This document shows positions 49,401-63,395 of a DNA stretch of 64,000 nucleotides, piece by piece. Each line of letters opens with the position of its first letter. Position 1 is the first letter of the stretch. The notes below the pieces were generated by a model. That model made no database searches and had not been told where the DNA came from. It saw only the letters and a program-made list of their open reading frames with translations. Where the stretch lies: contig JAMPIT010000379.1 of assembly GCA_026261815.1 (NCBI GenBank), positions 9,188,001-9,252,000 on the forward strand, in the 5' to 3' direction. This stretch comes from Monarcha castaneiventris obscurior (Eukaryota; Chordata; Aves; Passeriformes; Monarchidae). Made by a program: the position numbers and the translations under genes.

Positions 49401-52400
49401 GAGTTGCTACTACATCTGGTGGTTTAAAAGCATGTTTAAAATAGGGGAGTATTTTTGAGCAGGTGGCTTTCCTAATTCATCCCAAAATCAATTTCAGACC
49501 TGGACTCAGTCCTTTTCTTAAGTCTAGCTCTTCTTGCACAGCCCATATCTTTATTACATACTGTGCGCTCACTCCTGTGCTAAGAGCCAGAATTTTTCTA
49601 CAGGTCTATCTTTTATTGGGACAGGCATGTGGAATACCATACTGCTTCAGAATTCACATTAATAAGTTGTTACAATTAATTTTTGTTTTACATATGGGAG
49701 ATTCATATAACAAAAAAAAATTATAGATCTATATCTGTCTATTTCTTAAGTATCAGATACTCTGATTGGCTTTCTTGATGTGCATAAAGTATTGGACGGA
49801 AAGCATATTTTGAAAAATGTTGATTGTCAGCATAATTAAGTATATTTCAGTAATGACATGAAAATTTTCCCAGTGCATATGCTAAGTGGGAAATTGAAGT
49901 GTATTACATGAAAAAACATAAAACATCATGTTTTACAATGTAATGCTGTATCTTAAAGGATTTTAAATTTCCACAAAAATGATTCATTGAGCTTTGAAAC
50001 AATTGGCATTTAAATTATCAGCATGTATTAACACGGGACATTTCCAATACCTCAGCAAAACCTATATCCTGAGTTTTTAATTTTTTATCAGCACCTAAGG
50101 AGAAAAGATGGCCAATAGCTTTATTTGACAGCTAGCACTAATGTAGGAGTCAAACTTAAAAGGACACTGTACGTACCCATCATCATAAAAAAACCTTACA
50201 AGTATTCTTTTGAAGTTCACTTATGAATTCAGTTTGACTGTGTTAATGACTTGTACTGATTTCTTGAGCTTGAGCTTTATTAGTGCAAATACTTATGGAA
50301 GGTGTATTTTAAGCCTGAGTGCCAGAATATTAATCAAAACCTTAATTACATATTCAGTAGTAATATTCACAATTCATATGGGTCTTACTTAATTTCATTA
50401 CTCATCCAATCAAGGATCAGAAGCAATGACATATGATTTAAATAGCAAATTGTTTTGGATATTTCTAATTAGTAGGCACAAAGGATTGGTTATTAAAGAA
50501 ATTAACTTTGGCACCTTGAAAACTGAAGAACAACCTTGAAATAAGAATAAACTCAACATTCAGATCTGTTCACAGAAAATTTACTAAAAGTTTTCATGCA
50601 TGCTTACGGTATATAAACTATTTTCAAATAAATAAACTACAGAAATATTTCTTCTAATATTTCTTCATGAATCATTCTTTGGAGAATTCTTCATGAATAG
50701 CAACCTTATTAGACATAGAGAAGACAGCAGGATTTATGCTCATTTCAAGTAATTGTTTTGGGTATAAATATTGCCACTGTGACTAAAGAGTGCACTTTTT
50801 TTTGAGAATACCTCTTTGACCAATGAAATTCTAATTTGGCCATAATGGAGAGTGTCTCACACTGGATTATCTCTCTGTGTGGGAGCTTGTCACTGCTTCA
50901 TCTGCGCTTCCAATTCCCCATCCTCAAAAACCTGTGAAGTTTTTGAGGGGACAAGGCTTTGAAAAGTCTGTCTGCAAACTTGAAGAACCAGGGGGAGAAT
51001 TGGGTCCTTCTCTCTGTCCTGCTGTCACTCCATGCTCTGTTAAGTGTCCTTCATCTGCACTACAAGCCAAAGCCCTTTGATTCTGTGATGTACCACTCCT
51101 GATGCCAGAGGAAGGCTGTTCTGTGGCTCCCTTGAAGCTGTATTTCTATGAGCAGTACTGGATTCCAAAAGCAAGGAAGCACAAAGCCATGGGAATAGTC
51201 TAGGAATGATATTAATTGCCATCACTGAATGTGTATGTACCTGGGATTTGTTGCAAGAAATTTCCATACACAGGCTGTCCCACTTTTTTTTTTTCTTTTT
51301 TTAATATAAACATAATTTTAGCTTATAGATTTCAAAAAGAGAAGAAATCCGTGACAAAATAAGGTAGAATCTCAGAACCGTCGGCCATGGAATTATCTTT
51401 TTTAATTTCCTTTTTCTCTTGGCAACTATTTTTATCATATTCAAGCATTAGCTCTGAAAGAGAAATAATGTTCACTTCAAAAGCCACTTCCTCCTCAATA
51501 AATAATTCAGAGCCATAGATTGTTCGTGAGGAATTATCAACACACTACTAGTAATTTAATATACCAAGCAATCGCACTCACTTTAGCCTACATATGATTT
51601 AAATAGAATATGACAGTTTAGGGTCTCCATTTGCCCCATGGCATGTTGGGATCAAACTTGGCAAGTGATTGCAGTGTTCTCATATCTTCTGAAGAAGTGA
51701 ATGAAAGTTGCATAATTCAGAGAGGATTTCTTAATTACATGCTAAATCAGAGTTTGCTTGCTTGTGTTCTGAATCCAAATTGTTGCCCAGGACCAATTTA
51801 AAGCATATGAATGTTTTCTCTGTCCCTTGTTAACTAGCATCTCATGAACATGTCACTTTTTTTAAACTTGTTATTATTTTGAGGCAGTGTTTCAGTACAT
51901 CAGTTACCTTTGATTTATCCTATGGGTGAAAGGCTGTGCCTATCCTTCCTGAACTGTCTCACACATGGGATCCATCAACTGAGGACAACATGATTTCTGG
52001 AAGTTTTACCTCTTTTGTTTTTTTCAAAGAGTCAGTTTGGGGTTTTTTTCCTACCTTTGCCAATAGTAGCTCAACACCGCTGAGTGTTAGCTACAGGTTG
52101 AGCTGGGGGGGTTTGTGGTTCTCATGGTCATAAATAGCTGTGGTGAAAAAGAGAAGAATTCCTTCTCACGCTAATGCTTTTGCCTGTTGATAGGAAAATG
52201 CACAACTGGTAGTGTATTCATGCCATACGTGTCATGTACTACTAGAATTACCAAACTGCCATACCTGAATTCAGGTTAGGACTTCTCTTTTCCTACATTG
52301 CTTTTTCTGGAGTGGCTCAAATGTGTTCACACTGGTTTGTTACAAATTTGGCATAAATTTTGTTCTGTTTTGGCTGAATGACAATAAGCACTCCCATGAA

Positions 52401-53423
52401 GGTTTATGGCTATAAGCCTTTAAACCATAACAATTTATCTTCTATCCATGGAAGTGTGTTTGTGTGGAAGGCAAGGGATGCCTACAACCAAGAGATGTCA
52501 AGTACAATGCTTAATTTTATGCATTTGCCCTTTGTGTTCTCTACAGTCTGTATCTTTTATAAAGCCTTTTGTTAGGTGGCCTTCTATCTATGACAGTGTT
52601 TATGCCAAAGATATATAATGAAACCATACATAGAGACTTGTAACTGTCTAGGGGATAAGAGGCAGTCCAGGACTGTATTTATCCAGGAAAACAGCAGATT
52701 GAAGTTGAGACTGAGGAGTAACATGTTTTCCGGTGTTCTTGTGAAGAAAATAATTGCCCTTCAAACTTTTATGGTATTCTCCAATTCATCTGGCTGATAA
52801 GGCAAAAAGATAACCAGGGCTTCTCTCACAACCTGTTTGCCCACAAGGGAGGCTATAGCTGAGTAATTCTTTCTGCAAAGTTCTACTATAATCTGAATAG
52901 ATTTAGGAATGGTTCAAGAGGAGCCATACCCTCTTCATAAAAACCCCTGCTTAATGGAGGAAAGGTAACGCCACAGGTTTTGGCTCATTGCTGTGAGTGT
53001 AATGCTGGTCTTGTTATTTATCTTAGTGGTTAGCCAGGTCTTTCATCAGAACTCCATCAGAGATTTTCATTTTGGAAGCACTTTGCTGATCATACGGCAT
53101 GCATGGAAGGAGCAAGGAACATTAGGTCAGTGACATGTAGAAGTAAGGAACATTAGGTCAGTGGTGGATGTGTTTCTACTTTGATTTAAAGTGTCTTTAA
53201 GATGTTCAGAAATTTCCTTTATGTTCCGGTGGGACAAGAGATTGGATGCATGATGGAGCAATGGTGATCAGCACATAACTCATAATGCCACAAGGGATGT
53301 GTTTTGAAGCATCAGCCGTTATTGTGCAGCTGGGTGAAAGAAACATCTAAAGACGTGTTGTTCTTGTCTGACTTAGAAACTGGTCTCAGGTTGGTGCCGA
53401 CACACCTGGAAGAAGGGCTTTAA
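46470..53423 (+). other. XKR4 intron 1, middle part
   Basis: About 7 kb of AT-rich intron without a recognisable exon or mobile element. A 19-bp direct repeat lies at 53114-53132 and 53145-53163. Confidence 0.6.
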
Positions 53424-53455
53424 ACATATACATATATATATATATATATATATAA
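53424..53455. repeat. TA-rich dinucleotide microsatellite
   Basis: ACATATACA followed by about 11 TA units. A simple repeat that is probably variable in length. Confidence 0.93.
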
Positions 53456-56400
53456 AAATAAAATAGGTGCAAGAAGAGAAAAATGGAGAAAATGAGGATA
53501 GAACAGTTGATATAGAATTGTTAACAGGAATTTGGTTTGCAAAGAAAACTCGAAGGTGCTGATAAGTTATCAGTGGCGCATTGCTGGTAGGATGGTGCTT
53601 GATCTGTTCAGTGGCTGAATGTTGTCCCGAACGAAAGAGGTGAAACATGGACATGGCAAAAACCTGTGCAAGAAAAGAGAAGAAGTGGAAACATCTGTGC
53701 AGGACTTAAATCATGTGATTTTATGACTGGAAATAGGGACTTGAATGTTGTGTGCTACCAAGAAAAGAGAACTGAAACTAGAGACCTGCTCATATTCTAC
53801 TGAGTATTAACCATATGATAACTTGAAAGAGTGGGATATATGTGTTTAAAAACTAATTTTTCAGGAGGTCTGCAAAGGTGGTTTACTTGGGCTAGCACTG
53901 AGCTGCTTGAGTAGTGTTGTGAAAAGGGAAGGGTAGGCATTCCAGAAATCTGTGAAAATGTTTTCCATTGTGAGGGATTTAAACTGCTTAAATGGATACT
54001 GGAGAGCACAACATGTTAACAAGCATCATAGATGTTTCCATGTGGTAGCTAACAGTCCTCATCAAGTGGCTAATGTATGAGGATGTGTCACAGTGTTCTC
54101 TTTTTTATGGGGATATTTTAGAACTTTTAGAATTTCTCAGTATGGAATGAGGATACTATGGAAGACTGATAACACTGAATAACCTTCAACAGCATGATTC
54201 CAGATAACTTCCTTTTATGTTTCTTGAACAAATAAAGTTGCTAAGTGGTTTGTTCTCTTTTGGTTTTTTTTTCCCCAAAAGAGCAAAATTTCATAACTGA
54301 GGCAATTGGCTAGTAAGAGAAGTTTGCTCCTTCAAATATATAAAGAAATTCTAAATTTCTTTGAAATTAATAATGCTAACACTGAGGGGAATCAGGACAT
54401 CAAAAAAAGAGAGAAAATTGTAGGGTGTAGCTCCTAAAAAATTTTGCAACACCATTAGGAATCTGCAAATAATGCCTTGCCACCTTGCCTCCTTTCCTCC
54501 CCAGTTCTTTAAGCAGCACTAAGGCTCAGAGGTTGTTTGGAGATAAAGTGAGACTTTCCAAATCCAAGCTGATCTGGCCTTTACAGAAGAAAACCCCAAA
54601 TAGCAAAACACTCTTCAGCTATGTAATAGGGACAGAAAAAGGAAGAAAGACAGCTATATATATATTATGAGAGGGGATGTTAAAGATAATCTAGATAGAC
54701 TTGGTGATTTCCCTAATTTTTCAGTAAAGACAATTATGTTAGCATAGTGGTATAGGGAAGACAGATAATGTATATGATGATAGTAAAACAGAAATAAACA
54801 CAACTGTAGTGAAAGCAACAGTAAATGAGTTTTTCTTTGAAAAATCAAAGGGAATTAAAAATTCCCATTCCAGAATACTGAAAGGGGTGGTGAATTGCAT
54901 CTGTATTTTAAATCTGTTCATATAAATGTGGTACCATTGGACTGGAAAACAGCTACATATTTAGGAAGCTGAGAAATAGAATTATTCATTAGCTATCCAT
55001 CAATGAGTAAGGGATGCTATAAGTGTCTTTTCCTTTAAAAGACTTTTATGAAGTCATACAGTTAAAGAACAAGGGCAGGGGGAAGGAAATAAAGTGTAAC
55101 AGGGTTTACTCAAGATCAACACTCCCAGACTGTCCAGAGAACTTTCCCAGTACTCTACTGAATTTTATAGGGAAAGGCATGTGCTGAGTGTCTTCTGTCT
55201 GGCAAGGAAAATCTTGTAATGCACCCTGGAAGTTTTCAGTAGAGCTGTACAAGAAGGGGATTAGCAAGAGACTGTAGAGTATGAAAGGAATTAATTCTCT
55301 AGCGTGTGTTTAAGTACAACCAATGCAGCTGAATTATGAGGGGCACTGTGGGGCCACAGCCATGGCTTCACTGAGTGACCCAAAGCTCGTGGCACACTGA
55401 GGGCTTACATCCCTGCTGTTAGCCTCCCTCTTCCTTCTCATCCTCTCATCCAGAAGACATATGTTTAAATCACTGCATTGCCATTCTGCCAGAATTTCCA
55501 AACTATAGCTCCTTTTGTTTTCAAAATTCTGAATTTTATATCAGATAGAAGTTTGCATTTCACAGCCTAGTCTGAGCATATTGGGATTTTGTTTATTCTC
55601 TAGGCATGATCTGAGCAGATTAAAAAAATTGCTGGTAGAAATACAGTCAAAACTAATTGAGTCTTTCTACAGTTTGATTTTGCTCCACAGAGATGTATTG
55701 TCACATGCTATGAAATCAGGGGGTTTAAAAACTTCAGAGTCAATGATTTAAGCTTCCGCTAGACATCTTCTCAAATAGGATTCCAGCTCATATATTTGTG
55801 GCATACCCCGAGACCACAGTTAAACTGGAGCTTTCCATATGCTGTGGCATGCCAGAAAATTTTGCTTAAGCTTTGCAATGGCAATATATATACAGGACCA
55901 AGTTTTTTCAAAAGGTACAATACTCAGTTTAGATACCTAGCCTTGGTGAGGGTTTACTGACTGTTCATCACCTGGAAGCATTCAGGTATTTAGTTGTGTG
56001 TTTGCACTGTGATGGAAGAAACTGATGTCACTGGAGATTGAGTAACTTTATATCATTTAGATCCAATGTATAGGGATAAACTACTCCAAACAAAAGCTAG
56101 CCTGGGTGTTTTTGACCACGTGCCTTGTACTTTGAAAGACTGCCTGCTTGGGGTGTTAGGGTGCTTTCTTCAGTTCCTGCAAATTGAGGTGTATGTGGGT
56201 TTTGTGTGTGTAGAATTTTGTAGTATCTTTAAGTTAAAATGTGGAAATAACATCATGCTACTGTTGAAATTACTTTAATTTTAATACTTTGAAACATTCT
56301 CACCTGCCACTGCAGAATAAGCACAGCAGCCAGAGAATGAGACTAAATGAGAAAAAGAATGTTATTGCATCACTGGGCCAGAATATATATTCCTTGTCTA

Positions 56401-59400
56401 CAATTGTAATGACAAAGGTATGTGTCAAATAGTGTTGAAATACTTTCTTTAGGCTGTGTTCAGTAGTGTTTGTTGACTGGTTTATGCTAGAGTTTTTTTA
56501 ACCTCAGACATGGATGTGTGATGTTTCCCTTGTGTTATGTAAATCTAGGTGCTAGGTGATTCAGAAACTGAGTCAATCTGAAAAAAATGCTTATGTCTGA
56601 GTCTAGAATGCCTTCCCTCTTGTGCAGAGTGCCACAGCTCTAACTGATTGGGTGATACTTTACTGAGTGTCAAACCAGTTTAAACTACAAAAGATAAGTG
56701 GGCACATTACCCTGCAATCTGGTCTGCAGGCAGAGGCACCCCTGCTTTAGGCTCCACGTGAAGTCCCCACAGGCTTAATAATGTGTCCAACTCCTTGAAT
56801 CAGGCTTCTGATTTGAACTCCAGTTCAAAAATTCACAAAGCACGTAGTATCTTTGTCAACCTAGGGGGAAAAAAAATTAAAATATAGACTCAGATCATAA
56901 AGTTGTAGAGTAAGGTTGCTAATAATAATTGCAAAAGGGATTACTCAATCACTGAGAGCAGTAGAGCAGTAGAACCTTTTTTTTTTCCAAAAAGTTGGGA
57001 TTTTTGGTGAGTAATGCTCCAGCAGCCCTCATAGTGAAGAGATGTATACCCAGCTCTGGTTCTGCAAGCACCATGGCACCTGTACTAAGCAGATATATAA
57101 GAAGATGAAGAATCTAGCCAGTGCTTGCTCAGCTCAGACAGATTCACTCACATGAGTGAGACAGAAATAGATGACTGAATAAATCAAGTATTAAGTGTGT
57201 GTAATATGAAAGAAAATTATTTGGGGCTTACTTTACTTCTTTTTCTGTGTTTTTTTTTTCTTTCTTTTTAAAAAGGTAATTATCATTCATTCAGATACAG
57301 CAAAATATTGTTGGACCAAAAGACTTGGACTCGTGGGTATATAAAAGGCACCTTGGATGGCAGATTAGTTTGCCCTGCTAAACCATCCAGACTTGTAGAG
57401 TCTGCTGATATTCTGTATTTATATACTTCTTGATTTGAAAACTAACTTAAAAACTTTTAGAAGTCAACAAAACTTAGTCCAGTTCTGCTTTATACTGGTG
57501 AAATTTTTGCTGAAAAACAGGACACATTTCAATAGCAAGATTAGCTAGACTGTGAAATATTACCCCTCAGGGAAGTTGTAGGAGACCAGTTGCATGGATC
57601 ATTTAAATGCAATTAGGAAAACCAGCAGAGGATGGAGCCAGGCAATTCCCCCTCCCCGCCTTCCTTTGCTTCCTCCCCAAATAAGTTTGAAAAATGTCAT
57701 TTGGGGAAATAATAATGGAGTCAGGTTGAATTTAGCAAATAGTTTTGGCTGAGAAGGGACAAATTTGAAGATCTTTTACTCCAGTAATTTTGTGAAAATG
57801 TCTGCATGTTAGGGAGAAAAGTTTCATGTTAAAAATGCAACTCGTCGTTTTGAAATTTAGTGCTTTCATTTATGAAATGGGTCATACTTGTCCTAGGTTG
57901 ATGCAAGAGTACATAATTATATTTTTCTTTTCTTACTTCTTTCCTTCCCCAACATCAGATTTTAATTAAGCTATTCTTGTTCTTTTTTTTCTTTCTTTTT
58001 TTTTTTTTTTGGTCATCTCATTCAAACAAAGAATCTGTTATTTGCACTGTTCTAGAAAGTATAAAGAGAAGTAAGTTTCAGGCTGATAGAAGGACAGACT
58101 TTATATCTTTTCCTGGGAGATCTCCTTTCATTTAGAGCCTGTGATTTACAGGTTGAGTTGGCTGTCTCACCTTAAGTAATGCCTTTAGTAGCTTTCAAGT
58201 TTGATTTTTCTGAAAACCTGGTGATGTGTATCAACAACTTCAGTTTCAGTATGAGGTACATTTTGAGAGCATTCCCTCTCAAAGTGAGGGTTGAAATATC
58301 TCAAATTTGGTTCTTAAAGCAAAAGCAATTCTAAATCGAAGTAAAGACCAAGAGGATTTTTAGTGGTTCATAAGTCTTAGGTTGCTTTTCTGAACAGGGA
58401 GGAATTTTACCCACTGAGCCCTGGAAGGTTTTCTCCCATGCAACTTCTATTGTATGGATGTCAAATTCTCTGACAGATGGGGAAGAATTGAAACCAGAGA
58501 GGCTTCATAAAAATAAGAATTTTTGGGGCTACTGGGACTAACACTACAATATTTAGCATTCTCTTGTGAAGCAGCAGATGTATAATTCGATATACCTAAC
58601 ATCATTAATCATATTTCTTTCTTAAATGGTGATTAAAAAGAATTGCTTAGAAATGAAAGTTGTCTACAAAAGCTTGTTTTTGTCTCATTACTTCAGAAAG
58701 GTGGTGGTTTCTCCCCTCTGTTGCTGTCTGTTGTTAATTAGGGAAGTAGAGATGGATGTGTGGAATTAGGTTGCACAAAATCTCATCTGAATATTTAATC
58801 ATAAATGATTAAGATGAAGATTTATAGTACAGATTTTGACATGCTGGCTGATAAAGCAAGGTTAATAGAGCTATATTCTCCCCAGTTATGAATTGTCTGG
58901 GAAAGCAGGCAAGACAATAGTGTCTACAGACATTAGAAGGCAACAAGATCTCCAAGAATGTTCTTTCCCTTCTTTATTTTTAGAAAAAAATTTTGCTGAT
59001 TGTCTGATGTAATATTAAAAGTTCCATGAGAGAAAATTGAAAAAGAAAAACCCAAGATTGAAAGGCAAATTATTTTCTAATGAAACATACAAGTGTGGAT
59101 TCTAATAAAAGGATAATAGCAGATCCATTTTACTTGAAAATTCTGAGATGTTATTTGATGGAATAGTCTGCTAATGTGATACAGTATGACCAAGGCCACA
59201 CATTTTCCTATCCTGTCTAGTGGTACTTTTTTGGATTGAAGACTATTGAGTAGCATGTTCCACCCACTCTGTAGAGTATAAGACCATTGATGTCTCCAGG
59301 ACCACGTGAGCTGGTGAGGGTTGCATGCCTTTGCTACACAAATAACTGAAAAGTTATTAGGAAGTGCAGTAGTAACACAATTACTAGTACATTGTTCATA

Positions 59401-62400
59401 CAATATATTCTCTTGTAATCTTCCTAACGAGAAAGAATAATTGATTAATTATAACACTGCTCTGGAAGACCTGAACTATCATTAGATAATACTTGGTTTT
59501 CTGGAGGAAGAACTGAGATAAGTAAAAATATGCCACCAATAAGAAGGGAAATAATAAAAAAAAAAGGCAGCTATCATGGAAATTGAGCATCTACATCCAA
59601 AATTCAATCTGAAATTCAGTTCAGACACTACCTCTCTGAAAACATTCTCTCTGAGAACATTTTAGGCACCTTATTTTAAACTATACATTTATGACTAAAA
59701 AAAGGGTAAAAAAGGACATGCAGAAATATCTCAGCATTAATAGAGCCGGTCAGCTTTTTCTGGGTCATGCTGGCTCTGCCAGGGATCTAGAAATTAAGAA
59801 GCATTCCATACGCCAGTTGTGGGGATGCAGTGAGAAGAGTCTGCAAGGTTGTCAGTGGATATTTCTGGGATCAGAATCTCTGAAATCATGAGCTCAGGTG
59901 TTGTTTTGGGTTTTGTGGCAGCAAAGGTACGATGCCACTTGGCTTTGTGCTGCTGTAGCCCCTGCTACTGATCACCCTGTGGGTGTCTCAGAGCGGGCTT
60001 AGGACTGATACTCTCGAGTATCAGCACTGGCCAAAGTGTATTGCCACTCACACCAATGAGAATTTTCACCAGGGCCTTTCAAATGAGAGCTAGGAGATTG
60101 ACATTTTTGAAAATCTATGGTATGGGAATTCACAAACACTGGGTTTATCCTAGGAAACCTCATCTTGCATTCAGCTTGGAGGAGGGAGTCTCTCCCAGGA
60201 GGGGAGTTGATGGCAGAAGACTGGTTATATCTGCTTGGTGCTTTGAATGATCGCCCTGGAAAAGCCCATCTCTGCTGCCTGTAGGAGGAACCTAGGGAGC
60301 ATGGGGAAAAGTCAGGCACTGTAAATATCTCCTCAAGTGGCTTTCCCTGCTGTCTTCCTTACTTCTGTATTTCTAGCCCTGGGCTGTTGTTGCTGTCCCT
60401 TTCCTGCATTTGCTGACACTCCCCCTGCCTACCCCTATCATTCTTTTTCCCTTTACCAGATTAAAGGTGGGAGTGTTACCTTTCCTGTTCACAAATGCCT
60501 CCTGCGTAACATTGATCCAACTCTGGTGGTCGTGTCCTGTGATATTTATCATGTAAATTGTGTGGAGGATAGAAAGATAACTGTTCTGTACCATAGGTAG
60601 CTGTCCTTTTTCATTTTGTAGGGCGTGGAGAGAATTTTTTTACTAGACTTCAAAACCTAGAGCAGTAAATGAGCTGTTTAAGCCTTTTTGTATAAGCCAT
60701 TGTTCTCTCTCTGTAAAGTCAAAAGAATTGACATATCTCATTAGTCTGTTAAGCAGTACAAAGATAAATGCTTTATCTATAAGAATGAGTACAGATGATG
60801 ATACCAGTTAATTGGTAGGCTTCATAAATGTAAACTGTACTGTCTATAAAGAGCTTTTACTTATAAATTCTCATGATATTTTTTTGGGTTTTTTTTTAAT
60901 TTCATAGATAATTTAGTTTTCTAAATAGATGAATACTCATATCAAGTGGTCACAGATGAAAACTATCTACAATAAAAAATAAATATTGTCTGTTCTTTGT
61001 TAAGCAAAAATGTGTTTAACTCCTGTTTAACACTTCTTATACAGTTGGAGATTTTGATATAATAGGGGTTTTAAGGACTTTGCAAACAAGATATGAGATG
61101 TCTGAATTCACATAGGCAGGTTGTGAGTTGTGATCGCTGTTCCATACTAGCTACAAATTAATTATGAAGGCAATCCATGCTAAAATGTTTGAGGTTTCTT
61201 TCTGTATTTTGTCCATCTGGATAGCTATTTACTCCAGCAAAATGAAGTTTGATACACAAACAAAATCTTGGTATTTTTTTCTCAAGTGTGTATAGATGTA
61301 TGTAAGGCAGAAAAATGTGTTGTCAGCTCCCAGTTAATTTGAAATTCAGCCCTTCTCAGCAATTTTTTTTCCCTTATGTATTTGTTTCATTTACCTTCAG
61401 AGTCTTGTCTTAGAATATGTTCCTATGGGTAATTACACTAAGTAGCCCCATTTGAAAGCCTGCTGAGCAGGGCTGGACCTTTAACCTGTAAACTTTGCCA
61501 GGCAGAGACCATAACTAAAGTGCTTATAAAATTTGTATCTTGGCAGTGATGGGTAATATGCCTGAAATAAGAAAATAATAGCAGAGGCTAATGAGGGGAT
61601 TTCCCAGAAATTAACAGTCAAGCAGGGTATCTGAGTTCTTGATGGGAGAGATGTCTGCTTTTTTGGTCAGAACATTGTTTTGTATGGGAATTGTGTGATG
61701 TCAGGTGAAGGGACAGCATATCCTAATGATTGGCTGCTTTACCCAGTGCATCAGCAGGATGCATAAAAGATATTTCCCATTCCTGCAAGCACTTGTCCCT
61801 TTTATCCTGAAGCCCTCATGCCTCCAGCAGCACGGCCGAAGTCTGAGAGGGATTTGTGTTGCGTGCTTGGTAGTTAGTTAGCAGCACTGAACCAGCAGTG
61901 ACCTGTGACACAACCCAGGGGTGAAGGTACTGAAGGCAGGCAGAGGAGAATGGTCAGTGTGTTAAGGTATGGTCCCTGTAACAGACCTTCCTATGCAGCT
62001 CCTGAAGGGCATGTGTCATAAATCCAGATGAGAGAGATGCTGTTTTGTATGCACACTTCTACAGTCATAAGGGAAAAGTAAACACTATTCTTTTTTTTCT
62101 GGTGAGTTCACAAAACTACAGACAAGCAACAGCGTGATTTGGTAAAAAATAAATAAATTGTTCATCTGTGTCGCCAATGTTAAAAGAGCAGATGTGAATG
62201 ATTTTCCTAAAAGAACTTTCTATTCATACACTGAAGTCAGGAAGAGCATAATTAGAAGTTAACTAAAAATAAGAGCCAGTTTTCTTATTGACAGCTGTCA
62301 GCAAGTATCTGTAAAGCAAAAAATATTTGACCCCAACATGTACTTCTAAAATTGTTAGCTTCTAAATTTGCTGAGATGGGTCGTGGTGTTGTTGGTTCTT

Positions 62401-63019
62401 TTGCTGCTAAGAAGTGATTACTAATGATTACATTTCCATTTTGAAGCAATTTTTGTTGAAGTACTTAGAAACTTAAAATCTTTACTGGTACTATTGGCAG
62501 GAAAATTACTTTTTCAAAGCCATTCTACTAAATGGAGTAAAATTTCCTAATTGCTTTTGATTAAAATAATCTTTTTAAAAATTTCTGAATTCTTTAAATA
62601 TTTTCTGCAAGTGCTTAATTGCATTACTTCAACTTGAATGCTGCCAGTGCAAAATTTCTCTTTAAGGGACACTTGAATTCTGCCAAGAGGCAACACCCCT
62701 TCTGTTCTAGACAGTGAGGTAAATAATAGATCTTTTTCTTTTTAAGAGATAGTTCTATCCAGGAAAATAAAAACCCCATATGCATCAGTATTCCTGCAAG
62801 CACACACAGACCTTCCCTTCAGCATACTATTTGATTGTCATAAGAGACAGCATAAGTATTAATGCACAGACCTACAAATGCTAATGTTAGCCACGTTCAG
62901 ATCCATTATTTCCCACTATTTTTACAGCTATCTTTCTGGTGCTTTGTGATGGCTGGGTTTCAGACAGTTACAAATGTCCTTTTATACTTGGACCAGTTGC
63001 AGCCTCCACCAGTGATATC
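53456..63019 (+). other. XKR4 intron 1, later part
   Basis: About 9.6 kb of intron. It holds T-rich tracts at about 57978-58011, a 9-bp perfect inverted repeat at 60005-60024 and a CCAAT/TATA-like pair at about 61729-61769. Short frames, including 60337-60600 with a hydrophobic start, lack support as genes. Confidence 0.55.
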
Positions 63020-63395
63020 TTTGAGGCCTAGCAGCAGTTTTCCAGCAGTAATGGCTGAGAAGACAAGAGTTGCTTAATAACTGGTATCAATTCAGTTGAT
63101 GGAAATTAAGAGGTCTCCATATGCACGCCATTGATCCTGCCTGATGTATATGAGGAGGCGTGGCACACACATTTGTGGGCCCACAACGGTGTTCATCGTA
63201 GCTCTTGGGACCACCAAGCTGCATGACATCACCCATGGCCCTTCCTCCTGCTGTTTTGGCGTAAAACCTCATTGGGGCTTGCCTTGAATGAGAAATAAAC
63301 TCTTCGGAAAATTGTCTCTGCTGGTGGCTTGCTGGAGAGCCTGTGGGACCTGCTTGTTTGTGAGGCTCACTGAATCCCCCTGCAACAACAACTTT
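63020..63395 (+). mobile_element. Possible LTR-like sequence
   Basis: GC-richer block with AGAAATAAACTCTTCGG (polyadenylation-like) at about 63290, followed by 90 bp of U5-like sequence that ends CCCCCTGCAACA. The arrangement resembles an LTR end, but I cannot name a family or find a target duplication, and the left edge is a guess. Confidence 0.33.

Noticed and set aside
60337..60600. 87-codon frame with a signal-peptide-like start
   Set aside because: It starts at GTG rather than ATG and lacks any family feature or splice support.
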